From Tidjanibacter sp. (GTDB lineage: Bacteria; Bacteroidota; Bacteroidia; Bacteroidales; Rikenellaceae): DNA of 64,000 nucleotides. The DNA is taken from NCBI GenBank assembly GCA_017631375.1, contig JAGBTK010000030.1:1-64000 (forward strand), in the 5' to 3' direction. Below the pieces are notes generated by a model, which did not search any database, had not been told where the DNA came from, and saw nothing but the letters and a program-made list of their open reading frames with translations. A program made the translations under genes and the position numbers. Below are positions 15,883-23,520 of the stretch, piece after piece (position 1 is the first letter of the stretch; each line of letters begins with the position of its first letter).

Positions 15883-15913
15883 TTTGGAAATAAAGAAATT
15901 GTCACTACATTTG
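15883..15913 (+). promoter_or_regulatory. Proximal promoter P2 of the outer-membrane receptor
   Basis: TTTG (15883-15886), 19 bases and TACATTTG (15906-15913) form a perfect Bacteroidota promoter. The start point would fall near 15920, inside the dyad TGATATC-AAAAT-GATATCA, and 58 bases before the chosen start codon. Confidence 0.75.
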
Positions 15914-15932
15914 TGATATCAAAATGATATCA
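15914..15932. promoter_or_regulatory. Possible operator dyad at the P2 start point
   Basis: TGATATC (15914-15920) and GATATCA (15926-15932) are exact inverted repeats with five bases between. The dyad covers the expected transcription start of P2, a classic place for a repressor. The binding protein is unknown. Confidence 0.45.
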
Positions 15933-15977
15933 TTGAAAACAAGATATTATTTTAAAACATTTATTAATAAACAAAAC

Positions 15978-18416
15978 ATGAAGATGAAGAGTTTTTTCAA
16001 GCAGATTATTTGTGTCGTTGTCGCCTTGTTGGCAACCTCGGTAGTTTGGGCGCAGGAGTCGACGGACTCCAAATATGCCCTGAGCGGTAAAGTTATTGAC
16101 GAGGCAGGTGCTCCATTGGAGTTTGCTACCGTTGTGGCTTTTGTCGGTGAAGAGCAAGCGGGAGGTGATGTGACCGATGCGGAGGGTGCGTGGGAGTTGC
16201 TGCTTCCCGCAGGCGACTACCGACTGGAGATTAGTTATGTGGGTTATAGTATTGAGAGTGTTGAGGTTAGCCTCAGTGCGCCGATGGTGTTGGAGCCGAT
16301 AGCCCTCAATGAAAGTCAGGAGATAGAGGTTGTCACGGTTTCTGCCCAGCTGTTGCGACGCGAGGCCGACCGATTTATCCTCGATGTGGCCAATAATCCG
16401 ACCGCAGCAGCAGGTCAGACCACCTATGAGATGTTGCGTCGTGCGCCTGGTGTGTGGGCTGACGACAATGGTATTACCATCAATGGCCGAAGTGGTGTGA
16501 TGGTGCAGATAGGGGAGCGCATTATCAACAATATGTCGGCTGAGGAGTTGGCAAACTACCTCCGCAGTATCCCTGCCGACAATCTGCAATCTATCGAGGT
16601 TATTCCCATTGCGGGTGCCGACTATGAGGCCTCCTTTTCTGGTGGTGTGATTAAAATCAACCTCAAACGCGCACGCAATCAAGGTGTTGAGGGCTCGGTG
16701 GGTATGATAGCCAACTTCGGGCCTAAGGATTTCCATTATTTGACCCCCTCGGCTCGTGTCTCCTATAATAGGGAGAAACTCAATCTTTATGGTAGTGCAT
16801 CTTTCTCGGATCAAGCAGCCACAACTTATATCGAGAACGTGACCGACTATGACAATGGTACAAAGATGAACTCGTTTGGTGATATTAGGGGTGTTGCAGA
16901 TGTTGCCTCGGGTCAGTTTGGTGCTATCTACTCCTTTGACGATAAGAATACTGTTGGTGCCGAGGTGAACTATACCTCGTCGGCTACCAAAATGAATACA
17001 CTTAGTACCTCTTCATTGCTGGGTGTTGGTGCTCAGCAGGTTGACAATGATAGCAGATACCAGGGAATTACTTCGTATGATAATATGGCGGCCACCTTCA
17101 ACTATGTGCGCAACCTCGACCCCCTCGGCTCGACTTTCAAGATTATTGCCGACTACTCGACCAATGTAAATACCTCCAATACCGACCACTATAATATGAA
17201 GAAGGTGGGCGATATTAAGCAGGACTCGGTATATCGCAATGCAACAGATCTCGACTATCGCATTTTTGCTCTTTCCACTGCGTGGGACAAGCGTATGGCA
17301 AATGGCTCATCGGTGCGTGCGGGTGCTAAGATTACCGACAATAAGATTTATAGTTCAAACCTCTACACCGCTCTAGACAAAACACTTATCTTTGGCGATG
17401 GTTGGGTGGAACTGCCTGCGCTCAGCTTGACTACCGATTACCGTGAGCGTGTGGGAGCACTCTATGCCACATACAATACCCAATTCGGCAAGGTGGCACT
17501 CTCTGCAGGTTTGCGAGGCGAATATACCTCTATGAAACCTACCTACGAGGGTTTGGGTCAGGAGAGTGAGAGTTTTGAGAGAAACTTCTTCAATCTCTTC
17601 CCTACACTCTCGGCAAGTATGCCGCTCAACGATGTGGGTAGCAATATCCTCTCGCTGATCGCCTCGCGCAAGATTAGTTATCCCTACTTCGGCTCGATGG
17701 GCCCCCGTCGTACACTAATCAGCGAGTATGCAGCCTCGGTGGGTAATCCGGAGTTGCGCCCATCTTACACTACTTCGTTTGCTCTGACCACAGTGCTCGG
17801 CTATCGCTATACTCTGAGCGTGGGTGCTGATTTTCAGCGCGATGTAGTGCAGCAAGTGGCTATGGTTGATCCCGATTTTGAAAATGTGCTCCTCTACAAG
17901 CAGATGAACGTAGGTCGCTACGAGCAGTATTATGCGATGGTTTCGGCTCCCTTACAGGTAACGGGGTGGTGGTTGCTTAACCCGACTCTGACGGCTATTA
18001 ATATGGCTACGCGCATAAGTGATGCCGACGATATGCGCCGTATGTGGGTAGGGCAGGCGCAACTTGTCAGCCAGATGACACTGCCCAAGAATTGGACTAT
18101 CGAGGCAACGGGTCTCTATGTGTCGGGTGTTATTCAGGCAAACCAGGAGGTGAAGAGTATATGGTCAACGTCGTTGGGCGTCAAGAAACAGATGCTCGAT
18201 AGACGACTCACTGCAGCGGCAGAGATTGTATGCAATAATCCGCAGATAGTTATCTCGCGCGGCGAGGGCTTTGTGGCTAATGCTAAGCAATGGTCGAGTT
18301 CTACTAAGTGGTCGGCAGCCATCTCGCTTACCTATAATTTCCGCGCCGGCAAGCAGTTCCGCTCGGTGACCGTAGAGAGTGGTGCGGCTGAGGAGAAAGC
18401 CCGTATGGGTAATTAG
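15978..18416 (+). CDS. TonB-dependent receptor-like outer-membrane protein
   Basis: This protein of about 812 residues starts at the Met of MKMKSFFKQ, because a normal signal peptide (ending VVWAQ) follows and promoter P2 lies just upstream; an 18-codon extension to 15924 is less likely. After the signal comes a carboxypeptidase-regulatory-like beta domain (SGKVIDEAGAPLEFATV), then a plug-like region with APGVWADDNGITINGRSG and IPADNLQSIEVIPIAGADYE, and a long outer-membrane beta-barrel. This is the OMP_b-brl_3 type common in Bacteroidota. No SusD partner or glycan enzyme is adjacent, so it is not an obvious polysaccharide locus. The substrate is unknown. The divergent AraC regulator and the small secreted protein may belong to the same response. 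Confidence 0.82.
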   Translation: MKMKSFFKQIICVVVALLATSVVWAQESTDSKYALSGKVIDEAGAPLEFATVVAFVGEEQAGGDVTDAEGAWELLLPAGDYRLEISYVGYSIESVEVSLSAPMVLEPIALNESQEIEVVTVSAQLLRREADRFILDVANNPTAAAGQTTYEMLRRAPGVWADDNGITINGRSGVMVQIGERIINNMSAEELANYLRSIPADNLQSIEVIPIAGADYEASFSGGVIKINLKRARNQGVEGSVGMIANFGPKDFHYLTPSARVSYNREKLNLYGSASFSDQAATTYIENVTDYDNGTKMNSFGDIRGVADVASGQFGAIYSFDDKNTVGAEVNYTSSATKMNTLSTSSLLGVGAQQVDNDSRYQGITSYDNMAATFNYVRNLDPLGSTFKIIADYSTNVNTSNTDHYNMKKVGDIKQDSVYRNATDLDYRIFALSTAWDKRMANGSSVRAGAKITDNKIYSSNLYTALDKTLIFGDGWVELPALSLTTDYRERVGALYATYNTQFGKVALSAGLRGEYTSMKPTYEGLGQESESFERNFFNLFPTLSASMPLNDVGSNILSLIASRKISYPYFGSMGPRRTLISEYAASVGNPELRPSYTTSFALTTVLGYRYTLSVGADFQRDVVQQVAMVDPDFENVLLYKQMNVGRYEQYYAMVSAPLQVTGWWLLNPTLTAINMATRISDADDMRRMWVGQAQLVSQMTLPKNWTIEATGLYVSGVIQANQEVKSIWSTSLGVKKQMLDRRLTAAAEIVCNNPQIVISRGEGFVANAKQWSSSTKWSAAISLTYNFRAGKQFRSVTVESGAAEEKARMGN

Positions 18417-18445
18417 AAATTCGGCAAAAAGTAGCTAAAAACAGA

Positions 18446-18485
18446 GGGGAGTAATTTTTTTTGAAAAAAAATGCTCCCTTTTTTT
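18446..18485 (+). terminator. Terminator of the outer-membrane receptor gene
   Basis: GGGAG (18447-18451) and CTCCC (18474-18478) close a stem whose inner part is T8 against A8, followed by a T-run to 18485. The T-run overlaps the -33 box of the following tRNA promoter. Confidence 0.75.
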
Positions 18486-18513
18486 GGAGTATTAAAAAAA
18501 TGCGCTACATTTG
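18483..18513 (+). promoter_or_regulatory. Promoter of tRNA-Gln
   Basis: TTTG (18483-18486), 19 bases and TACATTTG (18506-18513) match the Bacteroidota consensus exactly. The predicted start is about 20 bases before the mature tRNA end. Confidence 0.8.
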
Positions 18514-18539
18514 CAGTGCTTTTCGAAAGATAAGCCGAT

Positions 18540-18610
18540 TGGGCTATGGTGTAATGGTAACACTACAGATTCTGGTCCTGTCATTCATGGTTCGAGTCCG
18601 TGTAGCCCAA
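18540..18610 (+). tRNA. tRNA-Gln (anticodon CUG)
   Basis: A 71-base cloverleaf can be drawn. The acceptor stem is TGGGCTA with TAGCCCA, the D-arm is GTGT/ACAC, the anticodon arm is ACAGA-TTCTGGT-CCTGT with loop anticodon CTG and an A-C mismatch closing the loop, and the T-arm is CATGG-TTCGAGT-CCGTG. The acceptor start TGGG is typical of glutamine tRNAs. The 3' CCA is not encoded. It reads CAG codons. Confidence 0.93.
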
Positions 18611-18616
18611 CAATCG

Positions 18617-18648
18617 ACGGAACGCCTAAACAGCGTTCCGTTTTTTTT
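18617..18648 (+). terminator. Terminator of tRNA-Gln
   Basis: ACGGAACGC (18617-18625) pairs with GCGTTCCGT (18633-18641) around a 7-base loop, followed by a T-run to 18648. It starts seven bases after the tRNA. Confidence 0.9.
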
Positions 18649-18792
18649 ATGCACTTTTCGCAGTGCTTGCCTTTGACAGATTGGTGTGCGCAGAGAGCCT
18701 GGCGCACATTTATTTACTCGCGCGCGCGTGACAGAGTGCGCAGTTGGCAAGCATTTTGAACATAATATAGTATAGAGTAAACTGAAATAGAT

Positions 18793-19398
18793 ATGAAAAA
18801 CAAGAAAGAGACCGAACAAACTATTGATAACGAGAAGTTTAGCACAGAGCAGGGCTTCGATGCAGGCGAGAATTATCCCAACTGCGAGGGTGAGGCATGT
18901 GACAATATGGCAGATGACGAGGCTCAGCAGACTGACAATTCGGCAGAGACTGACGCTCAGAGTAGTGTAGCAGCCGAGGTGGCAGAGTGGAAGGATAAAT
19001 ATCTGCGTCTGCAAGCCGAGTTCGACAACTACCGCAAGCGTACCCTCAAAGAGAAGATGGATTTGGTGGCTGCCGGTGGTGAGGATGTTATCAAGGAGAT
19101 GCTCGGCGTGGTTGACGATATGGACCGTGCGCAGGCAAGCATGGCTGCATCGGACAATATCGACTCTATCCGCGAGGGTGTTGAGCTGATTGCCCGCAAA
19201 CTCTCGGAGGTGATGCGTGCCAAGGGTGTTAGCGAGATTGAAGCTGTGGGTCTGCCTCTCGATACTGACCTGCACGAGGCTATTGCTAAGTTCCCCGTTG
19301 AGGATGAGCGCAAGGGTTTGATTATCGATGTTGTTCAGAAGGGTTACAAGTTGAAAGATAAGGTTATCCGCTACGCAAAGGTTGTAGTGGGTGAATAG
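18793..19398 (+). CDS. grpE: Nucleotide exchange factor GrpE
   Basis: This 201-residue co-chaperone releases ADP from DnaK. An acidic N-terminal tail of about 65 residues is followed by the long GrpE helix (LRLQAEFDNYRKRTLKEK) and the C-terminal beta domain ending GYKLKDKVIRYAKVVVGE. dnaJ begins 14 bases downstream, so both are made together. dnaK is not in this window. Upstream DNA shows no sigma-32-type promoter, which is expected for this phylum. Confidence 0.96.
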   Translation: MKNKKETEQTIDNEKFSTEQGFDAGENYPNCEGEACDNMADDEAQQTDNSAETDAQSSVAAEVAEWKDKYLRLQAEFDNYRKRTLKEKMDLVAAGGEDVIKEMLGVVDDMDRAQASMAASDNIDSIREGVELIARKLSEVMRAKGVSEIEAVGLPLDTDLHEAIAKFPVEDERKGLIIDVVQKGYKLKDKVIRYAKVVVGE

Positions 19399-19412
19399 GC
19401 TAAGATACTATT

Positions 19413-20576
19413 ATGGCAAAGAGAGATTACTACGAAGTGCTTGGCGTTGAGCGTAATGCCAACGCTGACGAGATAAAGAAGGCCTACCGCAAGGCGGCCA
19501 TCCAATATCACCCCGACAAGAACCCAGGCAATGCAGAGGCTGAGGAGAAGTTCAAGGAGGCTGCTGAGGCATACGATGTGCTGAGCAACCCCGATAAGCG
19601 TGCTCGTTACGATCAATTCGGCCACGCAGGTATGGATGGTGGTGCAGCCGGTGGTGCCGGTGGCTTTGGCGGCTTCTCGATGGATGATATCTTCCGCAAC
19701 TTTGGCGATATCTTTGGTGGTCACTTTGGTGGCTTTGGCGGCTTCGGTGGTTTTGGCGGTCAGCAGGGCAGTCAGAGGGTTAATCGTGGCTCCGATCTGA
19801 GAGTTAAGGTGCGCCTTACGCTGAAAGAGATTGCTGATGGCGCTGTGAAGAAGCTCAAGATCAATAAGATGGTGTCGTGCGACCAGTGCGGTGGCTCGGG
19901 TGCAAAGGATGCTCACTCGAAGGGTACCTGCCCCAACTGTAATGGTGCTGGTTATGTTACCGAGATCGTGAACAGCTTCTTCGGTCGAGCGCAGACCCAG
20001 CGCGCGTGCCCCACTTGTGGTGGTGAGGGTAAGGTTATCACTTCGCCCTGTTCCAAGTGTCGTGGCGAGGGTATCGTGCGTGGCGAGGAGGTGATTGATA
20101 TTAACATTCCTGCGGGCGTAGGCGAGGGTATGCAGCTCTCGGTAAGCGGTAAGGGTAATGCGGCCCGTCGTGGCGGCATCAATGGCGACCTGCTGGTGGT
20201 CATCGAGGAGGAGCACAACCCTGAGCTTGTGCGCGATGGTAATGACCTGCTCCACAACCTTAAAATTCCCGTAACGACTGCTATCCTTGGTGGCGAGGCA
20301 GAGGTGCCCACCGTTGATTCGCGTGTGCGCATCAAGATTGCCGAGGGTACTCAGCCCGGTAAGGTATTGCGCTTGAAAGGTAAGGGTCTGCCTGATGTGA
20401 ATGGCAGGGGTCGTGGCGATATTTTGGCAATTGTCGATGTGACAATTCCCACTAAGCTTTCGCGTGAGGAGAAGAAGTTGCTTGAAAAACTTGCAGCACA
20501 GCCCTCGTTCCAGAAGGCGGAGACACCAAAGGGCGAGCAAAACATTTTTGATAGAATGCGCAATTTCTTTGGATAG
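19413..20576 (+). CDS. dnaJ: Chaperone protein DnaJ
   Basis: This 387-residue type I J-protein stimulates the DnaK ATPase and holds unfolded proteins. The J domain with YHPDKN is at 28-33, a Gly/Phe-rich linker covers about 70-120 ([12 protein letters not shown]), and four CxxCxGxG zinc motifs follow ([32 protein letters not shown]). The substrate-binding and dimerisation parts are complete. It is transcribed with grpE. Confidence 0.97.
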   Translation: MAKRDYYEVLGVERNANADEIKKAYRKAAIQYHPDKNPGNAEAEEKFKEAAEAYDVLSNPDKRARYDQFGHAGMDGGAAGGAGGFGGFSMDDIFRNFGDIFGGHFGGFGGFGGFGGQQGSQRVNRGSDLRVKVRLTLKEIADGAVKKLKINKMVSCDQCGGSGAKDAHSKGTCPNCNGAGYVTEIVNSFFGRAQTQRACPTCGGEGKVITSPCSKCRGEGIVRGEEVIDINIPAGVGEGMQLSVSGKGNAARRGGINGDLLVVIEEEHNPELVRDGNDLLHNLKIPVTTAILGGEAEVPTVDSRVRIKIAEGTQPGKVLRLKGKGLPDVNGRGRGDILAIVDVTIPTKLSREEKKLLEKLAAQPSFQKAETPKGEQNIFDRMRNFFG

Positions 20577-20582
20577 AATTCG

Positions 20583-20590
20583 TATATTTG
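20583..20590 (+). promoter_or_regulatory. Possible -7 box before the small membrane protein and mutL
   Basis: TATATTTG fits TAnnTTTG and lies 34 bases before the start at 20625. No -33 match is seen at 18-20 bases upstream. It may allow mutL to be transcribed apart from dnaJ. Confidence 0.35.
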
Positions 20591-20624
20591 TAGAAATTGT
20601 CGAATAGATAAAAGAGAATTACTT

Positions 20625-20957
20625 ATGGCATTATTCGGAGGACACTATAATCGCAAGCCGAGGCAGTTTGAGTACCGCCCGCTTTATTACGATCCCGAGA
20701 AGGAGGAGCGTGAGCGCCGTCGTCGCCTTATGAAGCTGCGCAAAGATATGGAGGAGGCAGCCGAAGAGGATGCTCAGGACTTGGAGAGTGAGGAGGAGCA
20801 GACTCGTGCCGGTGATATTATCCGTCGCAAGTTTCGTGCGGACAGAGAGTTTCGTGCCGAGATGGAGCGTCAGCGCAAACGCAAGAATATGCGTACTATT
20901 GCACTGATTTTTATCCTCTCGTTGGCAATGATTTGGATTCTTAATAATGCTATGTAG
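20625..20957 (+). CDS. Small tail-anchored membrane protein of unknown function
   Basis: This 110-residue protein is very rich in charged residues (residues 25-90, many Arg, Glu and Lys, probably helical or coiled-coil) and ends with one hydrophobic segment at about 90-107 (TIALIFILSLAMIWILNNAM). That implies a C-terminal membrane anchor with the charged part in the cytoplasm. The N-terminus is aromatic (FEYRPLYYDPEKEERER). I know no function. It precedes mutL by 19 bases and is probably cotranscribed with it. Confidence 0.7.
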   Translation: MALFGGHYNRKPRQFEYRPLYYDPEKEERERRRRLMKLRKDMEEAAEEDAQDLESEEEQTRAGDIIRRKFRADREFRAEMERQRKRKNMRTIALIFILSLAMIWILNNAM

Positions 20958-20976
20958 CAAGCCATAGAGGCAGATA

Positions 20977-22827
20977 ATGGAGTCAATTTCCAAGATAAAA
21001 CTACTACCCGATGTGGTGGCCAATCAGATTGCGGCGGGCGAGGTTGTACTCGGTCCCGCTTCTGTTGTTAAGGAGATGGTCGAGAACTCGGTCGATGCGG
21101 GAGCAGAGAGTGTGATTGTAAATTTCCGTGATGGCGGTCGCGAGCTTTTGCAGATTATAGACGATGGCGAGGGTATGTCGCCCGTCGATGCGCGATTGGC
21201 ATTTGACAAGCACGCCACCAGCAAGATTACCTCGGCTGAGGATATCTATCGTCTACACACCTTCGGATTTCGTGGCGAGGCATTGGCCTCTATCGCTGCG
21301 GTGGCACGAGTTGAACTCTCCACCCGCAGGGAGGAGGATGAACTCGGTACTGAGGTTGTGATTGAGGGTAGTCGTTTTATCGAGAGTCACCCCAAGGCGT
21401 GTGCTAAGGGCTCGTCCTTTATGGTGAAAAATCTCTTCTACAACCTCCCTGCGCGTCGTCGTGCTTTGGAGGCTAAGAGTAGCAGTGCGCTGTCGCGTGC
21501 GCTGACCGATGAGTTTCAGAGGGTGGCACTCTGCCATCCCGAGGTGGCCTTTTCGTTGTATAGCAACGATTCGCCCCTCTACAATCTGCCCGCATCCAAT
21601 CTCAAACAGCGTATTGTCGGGGTGGTGGGCAAGCGATTTGCCAAGGATCTTCTGGAGGTGAATACAACGACCACTATCGTCAAGGTGGAGGGTTTTGTTG
21701 GTGCCCCCGATGGTGCGGTGCAGAAGGGTGCCAAGCAATTTTTGTTTGTTAATGGTCGCTACTTCCGCTCGCCCTATCTCGGCAAGGCAATTATGCAGGC
21801 CTACGAGAAACTTATCCCCGCAGGTAGTCAGCCCTCGTGGTTCTTGTATCTTACAGTAGATACTGAGGAGGTTGATGTGAATATCTCGCCGCAAAAGACC
21901 GAGATACACTTCCTGCGTGGTGCGGAGATATGGCAGATTATCAATGCCGCTGTGCGTGAGGCACTTGCCAAGCGCGGTGCGGTACCTATGATGGATTTTG
22001 ATACCTCGCAAGAGTTCTATATTCCCCCTGTTGGTGGCGGCGAGCGTCAACGCGAACTTGTTGAGCCGCGCTCTACCTTGCACACCGACTACAATCCCTT
22101 CTCGCCTCGCTACTCCACACCCCGAGTGGGCTCTACCGCCTCTATTGCGGACTTTGAGATGCCCTACGAAGGAGGAGCTGAGAGTGAGGAGTTTGGTCGC
22201 TTAGATACTTCGACTATGGAGTTTATTGAGAGGGGAGTGGAGGAACAACCTGCTCTCTTCCAGGATAAGGGCTACAAGGGTATGCTTCCGATGTCGGGAG
22301 GCTATGTGGCAACTACGCTGCGTGGCGAACTCGCCATTGTGAATTTGGCGCGTGCTCGTGAGGCGATTCTGTATAAGCGATACCTGCAGATGCTATCATC
22401 TGATAGTTCTGTCAGTCAGACACTTCTGTTCCCTGAGCGTGTGGTGCTGTCGAGTGATGATGTCGCTTTGACCGGAGAACATTTTGACGATTTGAGCCGT
22501 TTTGGCTTTGAGTTTACGGCTGTTGATGAGAATACATTGGAGTTCACTGCTCTGCCTGCCGATGTAAGTGTGGGTGAGTTGTCGGATATCCTTTACGATA
22601 TTATAGACCGTCTGAGAGATGATGTGGAACTATCCACCACTGAACGCAGAGAGCGTATGGCTGCTATGCTTGCAGGGCGTGGTGAGGCTAAAGAGCTCTC
22701 GGAGGGTGAACAAGCTGCCATTCTGGAGGCTATGGAGGGTGGCGAGGGCTACTCTTTTACTGCCGATGGTCGCGCAGTAGTTAAAATTGTTGGTCGCGAG
22801 GAGTTGCGAACAATGTTTGCGAGATAA
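20977..22827 (+). CDS. mutL: DNA mismatch repair protein MutL
   Basis: This 616-residue protein couples MutS mismatch recognition to strand removal. The N-terminal GHKL ATPase is intact: MVENSVDAG, DDGEGM, TFGFRGEALASI. The C-terminal dimerisation domain is recognisable by length and position but has lost the usual endonuclease motifs. Where DQHAxxER is expected there is VNLARAREAILYKRY (about 450-465), and the end reads FTADGRAVVKIV instead of CPHGRPT. The N-terminal VVxRPASVVKE is GPASVVKE here. It may therefore be a non-cutting MutL, as in E. coli. It is followed by a rhomboid gene. Confidence 0.9.
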   Translation: MESISKIKLLPDVVANQIAAGEVVLGPASVVKEMVENSVDAGAESVIVNFRDGGRELLQIIDDGEGMSPVDARLAFDKHATSKITSAEDIYRLHTFGFRGEALASIAAVARVELSTRREEDELGTEVVIEGSRFIESHPKACAKGSSFMVKNLFYNLPARRRALEAKSSSALSRALTDEFQRVALCHPEVAFSLYSNDSPLYNLPASNLKQRIVGVVGKRFAKDLLEVNTTTTIVKVEGFVGAPDGAVQKGAKQFLFVNGRYFRSPYLGKAIMQAYEKLIPAGSQPSWFLYLTVDTEEVDVNISPQKTEIHFLRGAEIWQIINAAVREALAKRGAVPMMDFDTSQEFYIPPVGGGERQRELVEPRSTLHTDYNPFSPRYSTPRVGSTASIADFEMPYEGGAESEEFGRLDTSTMEFIERGVEEQPALFQDKGYKGMLPMSGGYVATTLRGELAIVNLARAREAILYKRYLQMLSSDSSVSQTLLFPERVVLSSDDVALTGEHFDDLSRFGFEFTAVDENTLEFTALPADVSVGELSDILYDIIDRLRDDVELSTTERRERMAAMLAGRGEAKELSEGEQAAILEAMEGGEGYSFTADGRAVVKIVGREELRTMFAR

Positions 22828-22839
22828 TAATTGAGAGAT

Positions 22840-23517
22840 ATGAATATGGGAATGAGAGGGAGTGTCAATATGCCTCCCGTTGTGAAGAATCTGTTGATTG
22901 TTAATGTGATAGTCTTCCTTGCGCAGACTATCCTGCCTCTCCCGTTGCGTGAGGGCTTGTTGGAATATGGTGCGTTGCACTTCTGGAAGTATGAGCACTT
23001 CTTCCCCTATCAGATCTTTACCTATATGTTTATGCACGCCGATATCGGCCACCTCTTTTTCAATATGTTTGCGCTGTGGATGTTTGGTCGGGTTATCGAG
23101 TATGACCTCGGTAGCCGTCGTTTCCTGCTCTACTATTTGGTGTGCGGTATGGGTGCAGGACTTATTCAGCTTGGCGTGCAAGGCATAGAGTGGGGTGTGC
23201 TGGCTGTACAGGGCGTGTCGCCGCAGAGCCTTTCGATGTTGCGAATACTTTATAGTACCACTATTGGTGCATCGGGTGCCGTGTTTGGTATCCTGCTCGC
23301 CTATGGTATGATCCATCCCAATAATATCATTATGCTTATGTTTCCACCCATTGCGCTGAAAGCCAAGTGGTTTGTAGTGATTTATGGTGCTGTGGAGCTC
23401 TTTGCGGGAGTGGCAGGTACGGGTGGTACGGTGGCCCACTTTGCACATCTGGGCGGTATGCTCTTTGGATGGATGCTGCTGCGTTATTGGAGGAAGAAGA
23501 GAGATATCTATTATTAG
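22840..23517 (+). CDS. Rhomboid-family intramembrane serine protease
   Basis: This 225-residue polytopic membrane protein has the rhomboid catalytic pair: Ser145 in GASGAVFG and His203 in AHLGG. The GHLFFNM motif is at 70-76. Rhomboids cut transmembrane segments; substrates here are unknown. I start at the ATG at 22840; a TTG three codons earlier is possible. It lies between mutL and an EEP-family hydrolase, and the latter starts three bases after its stop. Confidence 0.93.
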   Translation: MNMGMRGSVNMPPVVKNLLIVNVIVFLAQTILPLPLREGLLEYGALHFWKYEHFFPYQIFTYMFMHADIGHLFFNMFALWMFGRVIEYDLGSRRFLLYYLVCGMGAGLIQLGVQGIEWGVLAVQGVSPQSLSMLRILYSTTIGASGAVFGILLAYGMIHPNNIIMLMFPPIALKAKWFVVIYGAVELFAGVAGTGGTVAHFAHLGGMLFGWMLLRYWRKKRDIYY

Positions 23518-23520
23518 ACT

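Larger units (their letters stand above)
15636..15977. other. Regulatory intergenic region upstream of the outer-membrane receptor
   Basis: This 342-bp gap holds the terminator of the small gene (15657-15689), a first promoter (15762-15791), a nine-G homopolymer (15816-15824), a second promoter (15883-15913) and a 7-bp dyad (15914-15932). An 84-codon open frame at 15662-15916 crosses these elements and shows no family resemblance, so I do not call it a gene. Confidence 0.6.
18417..18792. other. Intergenic region holding tRNA-Gln and its signals
   Basis: The region contains the receptor terminator (18446-18485), the tRNA promoter (18483-18513), tRNA-Gln (18540-18610) and its terminator (18617-18648). 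From 18649 to 18792 there is GC-rich sequence with an alternating CG run at 18719-18728 and inverted repeats (GTGCGC/GCGCAC near 18685-18707; TGCTTGCC/GGCAAGCA flanking). No strong promoter is seen for grpE. Confidence 0.6.

Noticed and set aside
15662..15916. 84-codon frame upstream of the outer-membrane receptor
   Set aside because: It starts inside a terminator and runs across two promoters and a nine-G tract. It has no family resemblance and atypical composition. A frame through a G-run could still be a switchable peptide, but nothing supports it.
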